From assembly GCA_021799495.1 (NCBI GenBank), contig JAJZAI010000005.1, positions 52,416 through 116,415 on the forward strand: 64,000 bases of DNA. The letters run 5' to 3'. The DNA is from Deltaproteobacteria bacterium. Its GTDB lineage: Bacteria; Desulfobacterota; Binatia; Binatales; Binataceae. This document shows, piece after piece, positions 1 through 8,284 of the stretch (position 1 is its first letter; each line of letters starts with the position of its first letter). The notes beneath the pieces are model-generated. The model had not been told where the DNA came from and did not search any database. It saw only the letters and a list, made by a program, of their open reading frames with translations. The position numbers were made by a program, and so were the translations under genes.

Positions 1-1
1 C

Positions 2-1147
2 GAGCCGCTATACGAGGTCGAGACCGAAAAGGTGCTCTACGTCGTCGAAGCGCCCGCGGCCGGTACGCTTGCGGCGTGGCTCTATCCGGAGGGCGCGGTG
101 GTGGCGTGCGGCCTTGCGGTCGCGCTGCTCGCCGCTCCGGGCGAGGACGTATCGGCGATCGCCGCGCGCGTGGGCAACGGCGCGCCAGCGGCGCGGTCCG
201 CGCAAGAATCAGCGGCGAACGGCGGCGCCGAACGATCGGCCGCGGCGGCTGCCGAGCAGTCGGCGGCGACCGGGGCGCGCCGCGCGATCACTCCGATCGC
301 CCGCAAGCGCGCCGCCGAATTGGGCGTGAACCTCGATTTGGTCGCCGGCAGCGGCCCCGGCGGACGGGTCACGCGCGAAGACGTGGAACGCGCGGCGACG
401 GCAAAGGGCGCCGAACCGCCGGCCGCTCCGGCGCCGATGAGATCGCCGGCGACGCCAGCCGCGCCATCCGCCGCCGGAAAGCCGACGGTTCGCACGCTGC
501 CGCTCACCGCGATGCGCCGCACGATCGCGCAGCGGATGCATGCGAGCTTGAGCGCTTCGGCGCAGCTTACGATTACGACCGAGGCCGACGTGAGCGCGGC
601 GGTGGAACTGCGCGAACGGCTGAAGACGCAGTTTGATTTCACCTACAGCGATTTGATGATTCACGCGGTCGCGCGCGCCCTGACGCGCCATCCGCGGATG
701 AACGCGCGCTTCGGCGACGGCGCGATCCTGCTCAACGACGAGGTGAACGTCGGGCTGGCGGTGGCGCTCGATGACGGTTTGATCGTGCCTGTGATCGCGG
801 GCGCGAATCGGATGGCGCTCAAGGAGATCGCGGCGCGCACCCGGGAGCTGGGCGAACGCGCGCGCGCCGGCAAACTCACGCTTGAAGAGGTCGGCGGCGG
901 CACTTTCACGATCACCAACCTGGGCAACTACGGAATCGACGCTTTCACGCCGATTCTCAACGCCGGCGAGACCGGGATTCTCGGCGTCGGCCGGATCGTC
1001 GAGAAGCCGGCGGTGTGGCGCGGCGAAATCACGCGGCGCTCGATGATGACGCTCAGCCTGACCTTCGACCATCGCGCGATCGACGGCGCGCCGTCCGCGG
1101 CGTTTCTGCGCACGGTGGTCGAGATCTTCAATTACGGCGAGCGTTAA
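2..1147 (+). CDS. Dihydrolipoamide acyltransferase (E2) of a 2-oxo acid dehydrogenase complex, 5' end cut by window
   Basis: E2 core of a pyruvate- or branched-chain-type dehydrogenase complex; it transfers the acyl group from lipoyl-lysine to CoA in the cytoplasm. The frame is open from base 2 with no start, so the window begins inside the lipoyl domain, whose lysine is in VETEKV (codon 29-31). An Ala-rich linker follows, then a peripheral subunit-binding domain (visible residues about 95-131, with ITPIARKRAAELGV and GRVTREDV), a second Ala/Pro linker, and the catalytic domain ending in DHRAIDG, which carries the catalytic histidine. E1 genes probably lie upstream, outside the window. The fragment does not reveal which 2-oxo acid is used. 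The M20 peptidase gene follows after a short gap in the same direction. Confidence 0.93.
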   Translation, partial: EPLYEVETEKVLYVVEAPAAGTLAAWLYPEGAVVACGLAVALLAAPGEDVSAIAARVGNGAPAARSAQESAANGGAERSAAAAAEQSAATGARRAITPIARKRAAELGVNLDLVAGSGPGGRVTREDVERAATAKGAEPPAAPAPMRSPATPAAPSAAGKPTVRTLPLTAMRRTIAQRMHASLSASAQLTITTEADVSAAVELRERLKTQFDFTYSDLMIHAVARALTRHPRMNARFGDGAILLNDEVNVGLAVALDDGLIVPVIAGANRMALKEIAARTRELGERARAGKLTLEEVGGGTFTITNLGNYGIDAFTPILNAGETGILGVGRIVEKPAVWRGEITRRSMMTLSLTFDHRAIDGAPSAAFLRTVVEIFNYGER

Positions 1148-1187
1148 CCCCGTGCGAAGCCGCCTTGTCATCCGCCGCGCGGGCCGC

Positions 1188-2669
1188 ATGGCCAGGTTTA
1201 CGCCGGCTCGAATCGCGCGCGCATTCGCGCTAATCGTGCTCGCCGCCGGCGTCGTCTGGCCGGCGCGGCCGGCCGCCGCCGCGCATAATAGTGATCATCG
1301 GCTGGTCGAACCGGCGCCGCCGCCGCGGCCGATCGATTACGCGCAGCTTACGCGCGAAGCGACCGCGCTGCTGCAGAACTACATCAGGATCGACACCACG
1401 AATCCGCCCGGCGACGAGCTGGGCGCGGCGCGGATGCTGAAAGAGAAGTTTCTTTCCGATGGCGTGCCGGCCACGGTATGGGAACCGGCGCCGGGGCGCG
1501 GCGTGATCGCGGCGCGCCTGCACGGAATCGGCCGTCATGCGAAGTCGATCGTTCTGCTGAGCCATATGGACGTCGTGCCGGCGAACCCGAAAGAATGGGA
1601 AGTTCCGCCTTTTTCAGGCGAGATCAAGAACGGCGAGATCTGGGGGCGCGGCTCGCTCGACGACAAAGGTCCGGGCGTGATCGAGCTGATGGCGATGCTG
1701 GCGATCAAGCGCGCCGGAATTTTGCTCGACCGCGACGTGATTTTCATCGCCACCGGCGACGAGGAAGAGGGCGGCAAGATGGGCGCGGGATGGACCGTCG
1801 CGCACGAGAGCGACCTTTTCGCCGACGCCGGCTACCTGCTGAACGAAGGCGGCGCGATCGAGAAGCGGCCCAACGGAAAAGAATATTTCGCCGTTTCGAT
1901 CGCCGAAAAGACTCCGCTCTGGATTCGCGTCACCGCGGCCGGACCGGCCGACCATGCCGCGATGCCGCCCGACGAAACGGCGGTGACGCGGCTCGCTCGC
2001 GCGCTCGATCGGCTCGACAACTGGCGCGCGCCGATCCGCTTGATCGATCCGGTGCGCGACTACTTCCGCGAGATAGCCGCGCTCGACGGCGGGCCGCCGC
2101 AATATCGCAGCTTGGCGCGCGCGCTGCGCGACCCCGCGTTCGCGCGCAAATTCACCGCCGACCCGCATCACGACGCCCTCGTCCGCGACACCTTCACGCC
2201 CACCGTGCTGCGCGCCGGCGACAAGACCAACGTCATTCCGTCGCTCGCCGAGGCCGAAATTGACGGGCGCCTGCTGCCGGGCGAGAATCCGATCACGGCG
2301 ATGGCGGACGTGAGCAAGGCGATGGGCGACGCCAATCTGAAGACCGAGGTGCTGCTGAATTTTCCGTCGGTCTCGTCGCCGCGCGACTCCCGGATGATGA
2401 CGGCGATTCAGGAGCTGGCGGCGCGCGAGCATGCCGCCGTCGTGCCGACGATGATCGCCGGCTTCACCGACAGCCATTATTTCCGCGAGAAAAATATCGA
2501 CTGCTACGGCTTCATTCCGATCGAACTGACGCCGGGCGAAATGAAGGGCGTGCATGGCGTCAATGAGCGGATGTCCGTGAAGAAACTCGGCGCGGGAATT
2601 CGCCGGATGGTCGAGCTGCTGGAGCTGGCTGGCGGGCGCGCGCGCGCCACGCGGGAGCGGCGTCGATGA
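1188..2669 (+). CDS. Secreted M20-family metallopeptidase
   Basis: Zinc-dependent exopeptidase or amidohydrolase of the M20/M25/M40 family. After the ATG at 1188 there is an Arg-rich n-region, a hydrophobic stretch and an Ala-X-Ala-like site (PAAAAH), so export to the periplasm is likely. An in-frame GTG at 1152 would only lengthen the n-region, and neither start has a clear Shine-Dalgarno. Metal ligands and catalytic residues are visible: HMD in LLSHMDVVPA, the bridging Asp in GSLDDKGPG, and the Glu pair in TGDEEEGG. A dimerisation-type lid domain lies between and RLLPGE follows. Length (about 493 residues) is normal for the family. The stop overlaps the FIST gene start (ATGA), so the two are translationally coupled. 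The substrate is unknown. Confidence 0.88.
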   Translation: MARFTPARIARAFALIVLAAGVVWPARPAAAAHNSDHRLVEPAPPPRPIDYAQLTREATALLQNYIRIDTTNPPGDELGAARMLKEKFLSDGVPATVWEPAPGRGVIAARLHGIGRHAKSIVLLSHMDVVPANPKEWEVPPFSGEIKNGEIWGRGSLDDKGPGVIELMAMLAIKRAGILLDRDVIFIATGDEEEGGKMGAGWTVAHESDLFADAGYLLNEGGAIEKRPNGKEYFAVSIAEKTPLWIRVTAAGPADHAAMPPDETAVTRLARALDRLDNWRAPIRLIDPVRDYFREIAALDGGPPQYRSLARALRDPAFARKFTADPHHDALVRDTFTPTVLRAGDKTNVIPSLAEAEIDGRLLPGENPITAMADVSKAMGDANLKTEVLLNFPSVSSPRDSRMMTAIQELAAREHAAVVPTMIAGFTDSHYFREKNIDCYGFIPIELTPGEMKGVHGVNERMSVKKLGAGIRRMVELLELAGGRARATRERRR

Positions 2670-3853
2670 TCCGCGCGGGCGTGGGATATTCGACCGCCGC
2701 GAATCCGCGCGCGGCGGCGCTCGAGGCGACCGGCGCCGCGCTCGCGCAGGCCGGTCTCAGGGCCGCCGAGGGCGCGCTCTGCTTTGCCGCGAGCGCCTAC
2801 GGTGGAGCCTTTCCGATGATTACGCGGGCGGTCGCGGAGGCCGCCGGCACGCGCGAGGTGGCGGGATGCGGCGCGCTGGGCGCGATCGCCAACGGACGCG
2901 AATTCGAGTCGAGCAGATCGCTCGCGGTGATGGTCTTTGGCGGCGACAGCCTGAAGGCGGCGCGGATGTTCACGGCGCCGGCGCGCGGACGCGCCGCCGA
3001 GGCCGCGGCCGAGCTGGCCGCCGCCGCGCGGCCCCATCTCGGCCCGAACAATCTCCTCTGCCTGTTTCCCGACAGCTACAACCTCGAAGCCGAGCCGTTT
3101 CTGGCGGCGCTGGAGCGCGAACTGCCGGGCGTCGCGATCGTCGGCGGCGGCGCCACCGAAGACGGGGCGGCTGGCGAGACGTTTCAGTTCTGCGGCGACG
3201 TCGTGAGCTCCAACTCGGTCGCCGGGATGCTGCTGAGCGGGAATTTCGAGGTCACGATCGGCGCGGCCAGCGCGTGCGCGCCACTCGGCCCGCTCCATCG
3301 CGTGACCGCCGTGCGCGACAACGTGATTTTCGAACTCGACGAGCGCCGCGCGTGGGAGGTGTTCGCCGCCGCGGCCGGCCCGCTGGCCGACGATTTGCCG
3401 CGCGCGCTCGCCTACGTTTTCGCCGCGATCCCGCTCGACCCCGAGGCGCGGGAGCTGGAGCGCAACCGCTTTTTCATTCGCAACGTCGTCGGCGCGAGTC
3501 CCGAGCACGGTGCGATCGCGGTCGCGCACCGTCCGCGCGCGGGCGATTTGATCGGTTTCGCTCTGCGCGACGGCGAGCGCTCGCGCGCGGAGCTCAAGGC
3601 CGAACTCGAACGGCTTGGGCAGGCCGTCGCCGGCGCGCCGCCCGCGCTCGGACTTTACTTCGATTGCGTCTCGCGCGGCGCCGGCCTCTACGGAATTCCG
3701 GACCACGATTCCGCCTATATCGGCCGGCAATTTCCGAATCTTCCGCTGGCGGGATTTTTCACCGGCTTCGAAATCGGCCCGCTCGCGGACCGCGCCGGAC
3801 TGCTGCAATACTGCGGCGTGCTCGCGCTGCTTTCGCCGCGCCGCCTGCATTGA
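2666..3853 (+). CDS. FIST-domain protein (FIST_N plus FIST_C), stand-alone
   Basis: FIST domains are thought to be sensory or ligand-binding modules and are usually fused to, or encoded beside, signalling proteins. This 395-residue protein seems to consist only of FIST_N (about residues 25-210, with FPDSYNLEAEPFLAALERE and the Gly-rich IVGGGATEDG) and FIST_C (about 225-385, ending in GFFTGFEIGP and a short tail). There is no signal peptide, membrane segment or output domain. The start overlaps the upstream M20 stop by four bases, so the pair is probably one transcription unit. The ligand is not known. The family assignment rests on overall pattern and length; the function is open. Confidence 0.8.
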   Translation: MIRAGVGYSTAANPRAAALEATGAALAQAGLRAAEGALCFAASAYGGAFPMITRAVAEAAGTREVAGCGALGAIANGREFESSRSLAVMVFGGDSLKAARMFTAPARGRAAEAAAELAAAARPHLGPNNLLCLFPDSYNLEAEPFLAALERELPGVAIVGGGATEDGAAGETFQFCGDVVSSNSVAGMLLSGNFEVTIGAASACAPLGPLHRVTAVRDNVIFELDERRAWEVFAAAAGPLADDLPRALAYVFAAIPLDPEARELERNRFFIRNVVGASPEHGAIAVAHRPRAGDLIGFALRDGERSRAELKAELERLGQAVAGAPPALGLYFDCVSRGAGLYGIPDHDSAYIGRQFPNLPLAGFFTGFEIGPLADRAGLLQYCGVLALLSPRRLH

Positions 3854-3874
3854 GCGGCGCGAAGCGCCGCCCGC

Positions 3875-4669
3875 TCAGAGCTTGCGGCAGATCACGGCCA
3901 GCGTGCGCTGGATGAACGTGAGCTGGCCGTTTTCGATCTTCGGCCGCGCGCCGCTGAGATCGCGCAGCGCGTCTTCGTTGAGCAGGCGCCGCACTTCCTG
4001 AGCCTTTTCGGGCGGGGTTTGCGACGCCGCCATCCAGGGCTCGGCCTCGACCCTGCCGCCGAGCGAATAAAGCCGCTCGATTTCCAGTCCCGCGCGCGCC
4101 GTCATCGCGATCAACTCCGAGGGCGCCAGGGCCCGCGTATGCGAACTGTCACGCAGGCGCTCGACGTGGTTGTAGCGGCGCGCCCGTTCGGGATGCTCGC
4201 TGGCGAAAAGGTCCTCGACCGCGATCGTTCCGCCGGGCGCGCATACCCGGCGCATCTCGCCGAGAATCGCCTCGGGATTTTCGAAATGATGGAACGCGAA
4301 GCGGCAGACGACGAGCTGAAATTCACCGTCGGCGAAACGGAGCCGGTCGGCCTCGCCGAGTTCGAAGCTGATGTTGGAAATGCCGCGCTCGCGGCTCAGG
4401 CGCCGCGCGATTTCCAGCGGCGCCGGCGTGAGATCGACGCCCACCACTTCGCCGCATCGCGCCGCCAGCGCCATCGCGACATGCCCCGGTCCGGTCGCGA
4501 CTTCAAGCGCGCGGCCGTCCGGCCGCGGATCGATCGCCTCGACCAGCCGCGCCAGCCGCTGCGCGTCGGTAATCACCGCCGCGGTCGCATAGGCCGGGGC
4601 CTGGCGCGTGAATTCGTCGCGCACCGCCGCCTTGTGTTGTTCGGTTTCGCCCGCTGTCACGTCCGCCAT
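3875..4669 (-). CDS. Class I SAM-dependent methyltransferase (UbiE/Methyltransf_11 type)
   Basis: Small-molecule methyltransferase of 264 residues. SAM-binding motif I is ALEVATGPGHVA at about residues 53-64, with the acidic end of strand 2 in VVGVDLTPAPLE, motif II-like ADRLRFADGEFQLV, and the FHHFENPEAILGEMRRV region typical of UbiE-like enzymes. It is transcribed towards the FIST gene (convergent) and away from the acyl-CoA dehydrogenase (divergent), so the 148-bp gap on its 5' side should hold both promoters. The substrate cannot be told from sequence; menaquinone or ubiquinone methylation is possible, but the gene lacks quinone-pathway neighbours. Confidence 0.85.
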   Translation of the reverse strand: MADVTAGETEQHKAAVRDEFTRQAPAYATAAVITDAQRLARLVEAIDPRPDGRALEVATGPGHVAMALAARCGEVVGVDLTPAPLEIARRLSRERGISNISFELGEADRLRFADGEFQLVVCRFAFHHFENPEAILGEMRRVCAPGGTIAVEDLFASEHPERARRYNHVERLRDSSHTRALAPSELIAMTARAGLEIERLYSLGGRVEAEPWMAASQTPPEKAQEVRRLLNEDALRDLSGARPKIENGQLTFIQRTLAVICRKL

Positions 4670-4817
4670 CGAGAGGCTCCTTTCCCGTCCGGCGCGTTCC
4701 GCGCCGCCGAGTTTTCGCTTGCGACAGCGCGCACGATAATGCTACCCCAAATCGTGAAAAATTAAGCGCTGATCGCGGCCGGACGCCGGTGCGCTCCGGA
4801 CCCAGAAGGAGATCGCC

Positions 4818-5945
4818 TTGGACTTCGGGTTTTCAGAAGAGCAGGAGATGCTGCGGGACGCCGCCAAGCGGTTCCTGACCGACAACTGTTCCACCAAGTT
4901 CGTGCGTCAGATGATGGCGCATGAAACCGCGCATGACGGGGCGTTTTGGGAAAAGCTGGTCGGACTCGGATGGCCCGGACTGATTATTCCCGAGAACTAC
5001 GGCGGGCAGGGCGGTTCGTTCCTCGACCTCACCGTAATCGCGGAAGAGGCGGGCAAGGCGATCGTTCCGGGACCGTTCTTCGCCGCGACGATGCTCGGCG
5101 GGCCGGCGATCATGGAAGGCGGATCGGAAGCGCAGAAAAAAGACCTGCTGCCGAAGATCGCGGCCGGCAAATTTATCGCGACGGTCGCGATCGCGGAAGC
5201 CTCGGGCCGTTTCGACGCCGCCGGAATCGAGCTCAAGGCGGCGAAGAAAGGCTCCGGCTACACGCTTACGGGCGAGAAATTCTTCGTCCCTGACGCGCAG
5301 GTCGCCGACGCCATTATCGTCGCCGCGCGCACCGGCGGCGCCGGCGAGAACGGAATCACGCTGCTCTGCGTCCCGGCGAAGGAAAAAGGCGTCACGGTCA
5401 CGCAGCTAAAAACCGTCGATATGACGCGGCGGATGTGCCACGTGAAGTTCGACAACGTCGCGGCCAGCGAGGTGATCGGCGCGGCGGACGGCGGATGGCC
5501 GATTCTGCGGCGCACGCTCGATATCGCGACGGCGGGGCTGTCAGCCGAGATGGTCGGCACGGCGCAGAAGGCGCTCGATATCGCGGTCGATTACGCCAAG
5601 ACCCGCGTGCAATTCGGCAAGCCGATCGGCTCCTTTCAGGCCGTCAAGCACAAGTGCGTCGATATGATGGTCGCGGTCGAGAACGCCCGCTCGCTTACCT
5701 ACTACGCCTGCTGGACGGTGGACGAACGCGTCGCCGAGGCGGCTTCGTCCGTGCCGATGGCCAAGGCGTACGCGTCGGACATGGCCAAGAACGTCACGTC
5801 CGAGGCGATTCAGGTCCACGGCGGCATCGGCTTCACCTGGGAGCACGACATGCATCTGTACCATCGCCGGGCGCTGGCGGGAGAGGCGAATCTCGGCAAT
5901 GCGCCGGTTCATCGCGAGACGGTGGCCAAATCCCTGCTCGGCTGA
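4818..5945 (+). CDS. Acyl-CoA dehydrogenase family protein
   Basis: FAD-dependent alpha,beta-dehydrogenation of an acyl-CoA thioester, 375 residues. The start is TTG at 4818, chosen because AGAAGGAG (4804-4811) sits at the right distance and the protein then opens with the family N-terminus MDFGFSEEQEMLRDAAKRF. The N-terminal helical domain contains GWPGLIIPENYGGQGG, the middle beta domain follows, and the C-terminal helical domain holds QFGKPIGSFQAVKHK and IQVHGGIGFTWEHDMHLY. The usual YEGT glutamate region reads RRALAGEANLG, so I cannot place the catalytic base with confidence. This resembles the FadE subgroup that works on steroid-like or cyclic CoA esters in heteromeric enzymes. A strong terminator follows, so the gene is probably monocistronic. 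Confidence 0.9.
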   Translation: MDFGFSEEQEMLRDAAKRFLTDNCSTKFVRQMMAHETAHDGAFWEKLVGLGWPGLIIPENYGGQGGSFLDLTVIAEEAGKAIVPGPFFAATMLGGPAIMEGGSEAQKKDLLPKIAAGKFIATVAIAEASGRFDAAGIELKAAKKGSGYTLTGEKFFVPDAQVADAIIVAARTGGAGENGITLLCVPAKEKGVTVTQLKTVDMTRRMCHVKFDNVAASEVIGAADGGWPILRRTLDIATAGLSAEMVGTAQKALDIAVDYAKTRVQFGKPIGSFQAVKHKCVDMMVAVENARSLTYYACWTVDERVAEAASSVPMAKAYASDMAKNVTSEAIQVHGGIGFTWEHDMHLYHRRALAGEANLGNAPVHRETVAKSLLG

Positions 5946-5975
5946 CCAACCCAGTATCTAAGGTTTTAACGAACG

Positions 5976-6010
5976 AAGGCCGCCGATCTGCCGATCGGCG
6001 GCCTTTTTCT
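5976..6010 (+). terminator. Rho-independent terminator after the acyl-CoA dehydrogenase gene
   Basis: A perfect 10-bp stem (5978-5987 with 5994-6003, GGCCGCCGAT paired with ATCGGCGGCC), a 6-base loop and a run of five T immediately after. It lies 32 bp past the stop codon. Confidence 0.9.
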
Positions 6011-6071
6011 TATCGAGCTAGCCGATCCGCGCGAAGTTAATTTATCGTCGCCCGAACGCCGAGAACGTTTA

Positions 6072-6530
6072 TTACTCGCCCCAAATTGGCTGAAGAACGC
6101 TGAGTAATCGATGCTCGGCCCAAATCAGAAGGTTATTGTCGTCAGGAATCTCGAACCAATTGATACAACAGTGTTCTTCCATCCAATGCCGCGCCTCTCT
6201 TCGGGTATGGGCATAATTTCGATCAAGCACGTTTTGAATCAGGTCGCTACGCGCTTTAATGCCACCTCCACCGCGATGTTGGTCGAAGATTCGCTTTCGT
6301 AAATTTCCTTCATGTCCATGGCGCATTAAACCGGCCGAGCCAGCTCGAAGACAACGCCCGCGCACCATTTCTTCATGATCTGGAATATCGTCCCTCAAAA
6401 AGATTGCGTAGATACCGCGAGACTGGGGAATTTCATGGGCTTGCTGCTTATCAGCGGGAAACTGATGGCATGGTGATGAAATTAGCGTCTTAACGATCTC
6501 GTCCAATCTCGCCGCATCTATGATAAGCAT
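6072..6530 (-). CDS. GIY-YIG-like nuclease-superfamily protein
   Basis: A 152-residue protein that fits a degenerate GIY-YIG fold. RGIYAIF supplies the GIY element (about residue 39), RCLRAGSAG stands where YIG is expected (about 60-68), LRKRIFDQH gives the conserved basic helix, and AEHRLLSVLQPIW near the C-terminus supplies the metal-binding Glu followed by the usual hydrophobic-Pro ending. Codon usage is clearly lower in GC than the neighbours, which suggests recent transfer. It is isolated between two terminators (5976-6010 and 6545-6581) and has no clear ribosome-binding site. It could be a homing, restriction or repair nuclease; the YIG motif is altered, so activity is uncertain. Confidence 0.6.
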   Translation of the reverse strand: MLIIDAARLDEIVKTLISSPCHQFPADKQQAHEIPQSRGIYAIFLRDDIPDHEEMVRGRCLRAGSAGLMRHGHEGNLRKRIFDQHRGGGGIKARSDLIQNVLDRNYAHTRREARHWMEEHCCINWFEIPDDNNLLIWAEHRLLSVLQPIWGE

Positions 6531-6544
6531 GCGATGATCCGTGA

Positions 6545-6581
6545 GAGAAAGATTGAGGACGCGACCTTCGTCGCGTCCTCA
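6545..6581 (-). terminator. Rho-independent terminator of the SDR gene
   Basis: A perfect stem of about 11 bp (GAGGACGCGA at 6555-6564 pairs with 6571-6580, plus a flanking T-A pair) with a 6-base loop. Read on the minus strand, the 3' arm is followed by AATCTTTCTC. It lies about 30 bp past the SDR stop. Confidence 0.75.
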
Positions 6582-6612
6582 GTTCGACCGCCAATCGAGA
6601 ATGATGGCTAAG

Positions 6613-7377
6613 CTATTGCGCCATGAAGCCGCCGTCCACCGGCATCGGCAGGCCGTGCACATATGACGCGCGATCCGAACAGAGCCACGCCACCGCCTCG
6701 CCGATCTCCGAGGGTTCGCCGAGCCGCTTGAGCGGTTCCGACCGCGCCATTTTCGATTCCGCTTCGGGACGCGCGTTGAGCAGCCGGCCGAGCATCGGCG
6801 TGCGGATCGGCCCCGGACAGACCGCGTTGACGCGGATATTGTGCCGTCCGTATTCGATCGCGGCCGCCTTGGTCAGTCCTGCGACGCCGTGCTTCGCCGC
6901 GACGTAGGCCGGCAATCCGGCGACGCCGATCAGGCCGGCGTCCGAAGAGGTGTTGACGATCGCGCCGCCCTTGCCCTGCTTCAGCATCTGCGCGATTTCG
7001 GCCTTCATGCAGAGCCATACGCCGGTCAGATTGATCGACATCACGCGGTTCCAGTTCTCTTCGGTGCATTCATGCACGCGGCCGCCCCTGCCGTCGATTC
7101 CGGCGTTGTTGAACGCGCAATCGAGCTTGCCGTAGGTCGCGACCGCCTTGGCGACCATCGCTTCGGTTTCCGCCGCTTTGGACACGTCAACCTTGAAGAA
7201 GATCGCGTCGCCGCCGGCCGCCTTGACCATTTTGAGCGTTTCGGCGCCGCCCTCTTCCTGCAGGTCGGCGAGCAGCAGCTTCGCGCCCTCGCGCGCGAAA
7301 ATCAGTGAAGTCGCGCGTCCGATTCCAGACGCGGCGCCGGTGATGATCGCCACTTTGCCGTCGAGTATGCCGGCCAT
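6613..7377 (-). CDS. Short-chain dehydrogenase/reductase (SDR)
   Basis: Classical NAD(P)-dependent SDR of 254 residues. The nucleotide-binding TGAASGIG is at about residues 14-21, the structural NNAG at about 90, and the catalytic Ser plus YVAAK follow at about 144-162. PGPIRTPM and the closing DGGFMAQ are typical of the glucose 1-dehydrogenase/3-oxoacyl reductase-like subgroup. An acidic residue after strand 2 (LLLADLQ) favours NAD over NADP. GGAGG lies 10 bp before the ATG. It stands alone between noncoding DNA and its own terminator. The substrate is unknown; many such SDRs act on hydroxy-steroids or hydroxyacyl compounds. Confidence 0.9.
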   Translation of the reverse strand: MAGILDGKVAIITGAASGIGRATSLIFAREGAKLLLADLQEEGGAETLKMVKAAGGDAIFFKVDVSKAAETEAMVAKAVATYGKLDCAFNNAGIDGRGGRVHECTEENWNRVMSINLTGVWLCMKAEIAQMLKQGKGGAIVNTSSDAGLIGVAGLPAYVAAKHGVAGLTKAAAIEYGRHNIRVNAVCPGPIRTPMLGRLLNARPEAESKMARSEPLKRLGEPSEIGEAVAWLCSDRASYVHGLPMPVDGGFMAQ

Positions 7378-7799
7378 ATTCCAAATTCCTCCACGTGATA
7401 GATAATTTGCGCGCGTCAGCGAATGGCTTGGCGCGGCTTGTCGATGTCCCGATGCGGTTCCCTACCGGGGTGGCCGCGTTTTGGAACTCGGACCAACCGG
7501 TCGCGCACGCGCCGCGCCTCCCTTTCATAGGCGATCAGACTGATTGCCGACAAGCGCGGCCATCGCCGCCCGATTTTTCAATACGCGCGATTGGCTGAAA
7601 CGACGCCGGCCGGCAGCCGCGACGGACCTGGCAGGGTATTCCGTCCTCGGCGCGCCGGCCGGCGTTTGCTGATTCTTTGGATCAGTTCGCGATGGTTGCG
7701 GGGTGCGGGCGCCGTAACTTCCAGAAAGTGGCGCTCAGCTTCGGTGGTCGGGGCGATGCGTCAGAGTCCCCCTCTTGCCCCACCCGCCACTCTGACGGC
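7378..7799. other. Noncoding region between the SDR gene and a broken gene
   Basis: About 420 bp without a convincing gene. It should carry the SDR promoter on the minus strand. It contains a long hairpin (7603-7665, listed separately) and, next to the end of the broken gene, an inverted repeat of 9 bp (CGTCAGAGT at 7759-7767 with 7789-7797) without a T tract. Short open frames here have no ribosome-binding sites or recognisable protein pattern. Confidence 0.5.
7603..7665. repeat. Long two-part inverted repeat (hairpin)
   Basis: Outer arms of 12 bp are perfectly complementary (ACGCCGGCCGGC at 7603-7614 with 7654-7665) and enclose a second 6-bp pair (GACGGA at 7621-7626 with 7640-7645). On the plus strand GTTTGC follows, too short a T run for a confident terminator. 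It may be a palindromic intergenic repeat or a structured RNA. Confidence 0.5.
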
Positions 7800-8227
7800 T
7801 TATCCGAGCCCCAAAAATTTGACGACGGAAAGGAAATCGGAGCGGGTCGCAAAAGCCGCGTCCGAGACCTGTCGGAACATTTCTGTCTCATTCGCAATCA
7901 CTGGACGGCCCTGAGACACATCGAAAAACAAAGGATCGTCAGGCCCGGGATCGCGTCCAAAGCGCTCGCGGAAAATCTGATAGCGTAACCGGGCTATGCG
8001 CAAAATTGCGCTGCCGACATCCGTGGTCTGGCGCCGAGGTGAGCGAAATAGCCGACCAGTCGCATGTGCTGGTCCTCGATGTTCGATTTTGGCGCGCCGA
8101 ATTGCCATTGGTGTTCTCCCCACTGCTGGAAAACCAACATGAGCAATTCAGATGCCAGCCGTTTGATCGCCACAGATATTTTATAAGTGATTGAATTTAT
8201 TGAGTTGTATTGACCAGCCAGCGCCAT
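7800..8227 (-). pseudogene. Frameshifted gene for a hypothetical protein of about 140 residues
   Basis: Two minus-strand frames join into one plausible protein. The first, from the ATG at 8227, reads MALAGQYNSINSITYKISV and on through MRLVGYFAHLG, then hits a stop at 7994. The second takes over one frame away in the same place and reads DVGSAILRIARLRYQIF through DPLFFDVSQGRP to a stop at 7800. Each half has protein-like composition and lower GC than the surroundings, while the overlapping remainder of each frame does not. Restoring one missing base near 8020-8040 would fuse them. Either the gene is decaying or the assembly has an indel; two overlapping genes is a weaker alternative. I do not recognise the family. 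Confidence 0.5.
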
Positions 8228-8284
8228 GCGCTTGGCGTTATCGGCGCGGGCGTCAAGTTATCTTTCCAGTCGCTGCCGGAAAAC

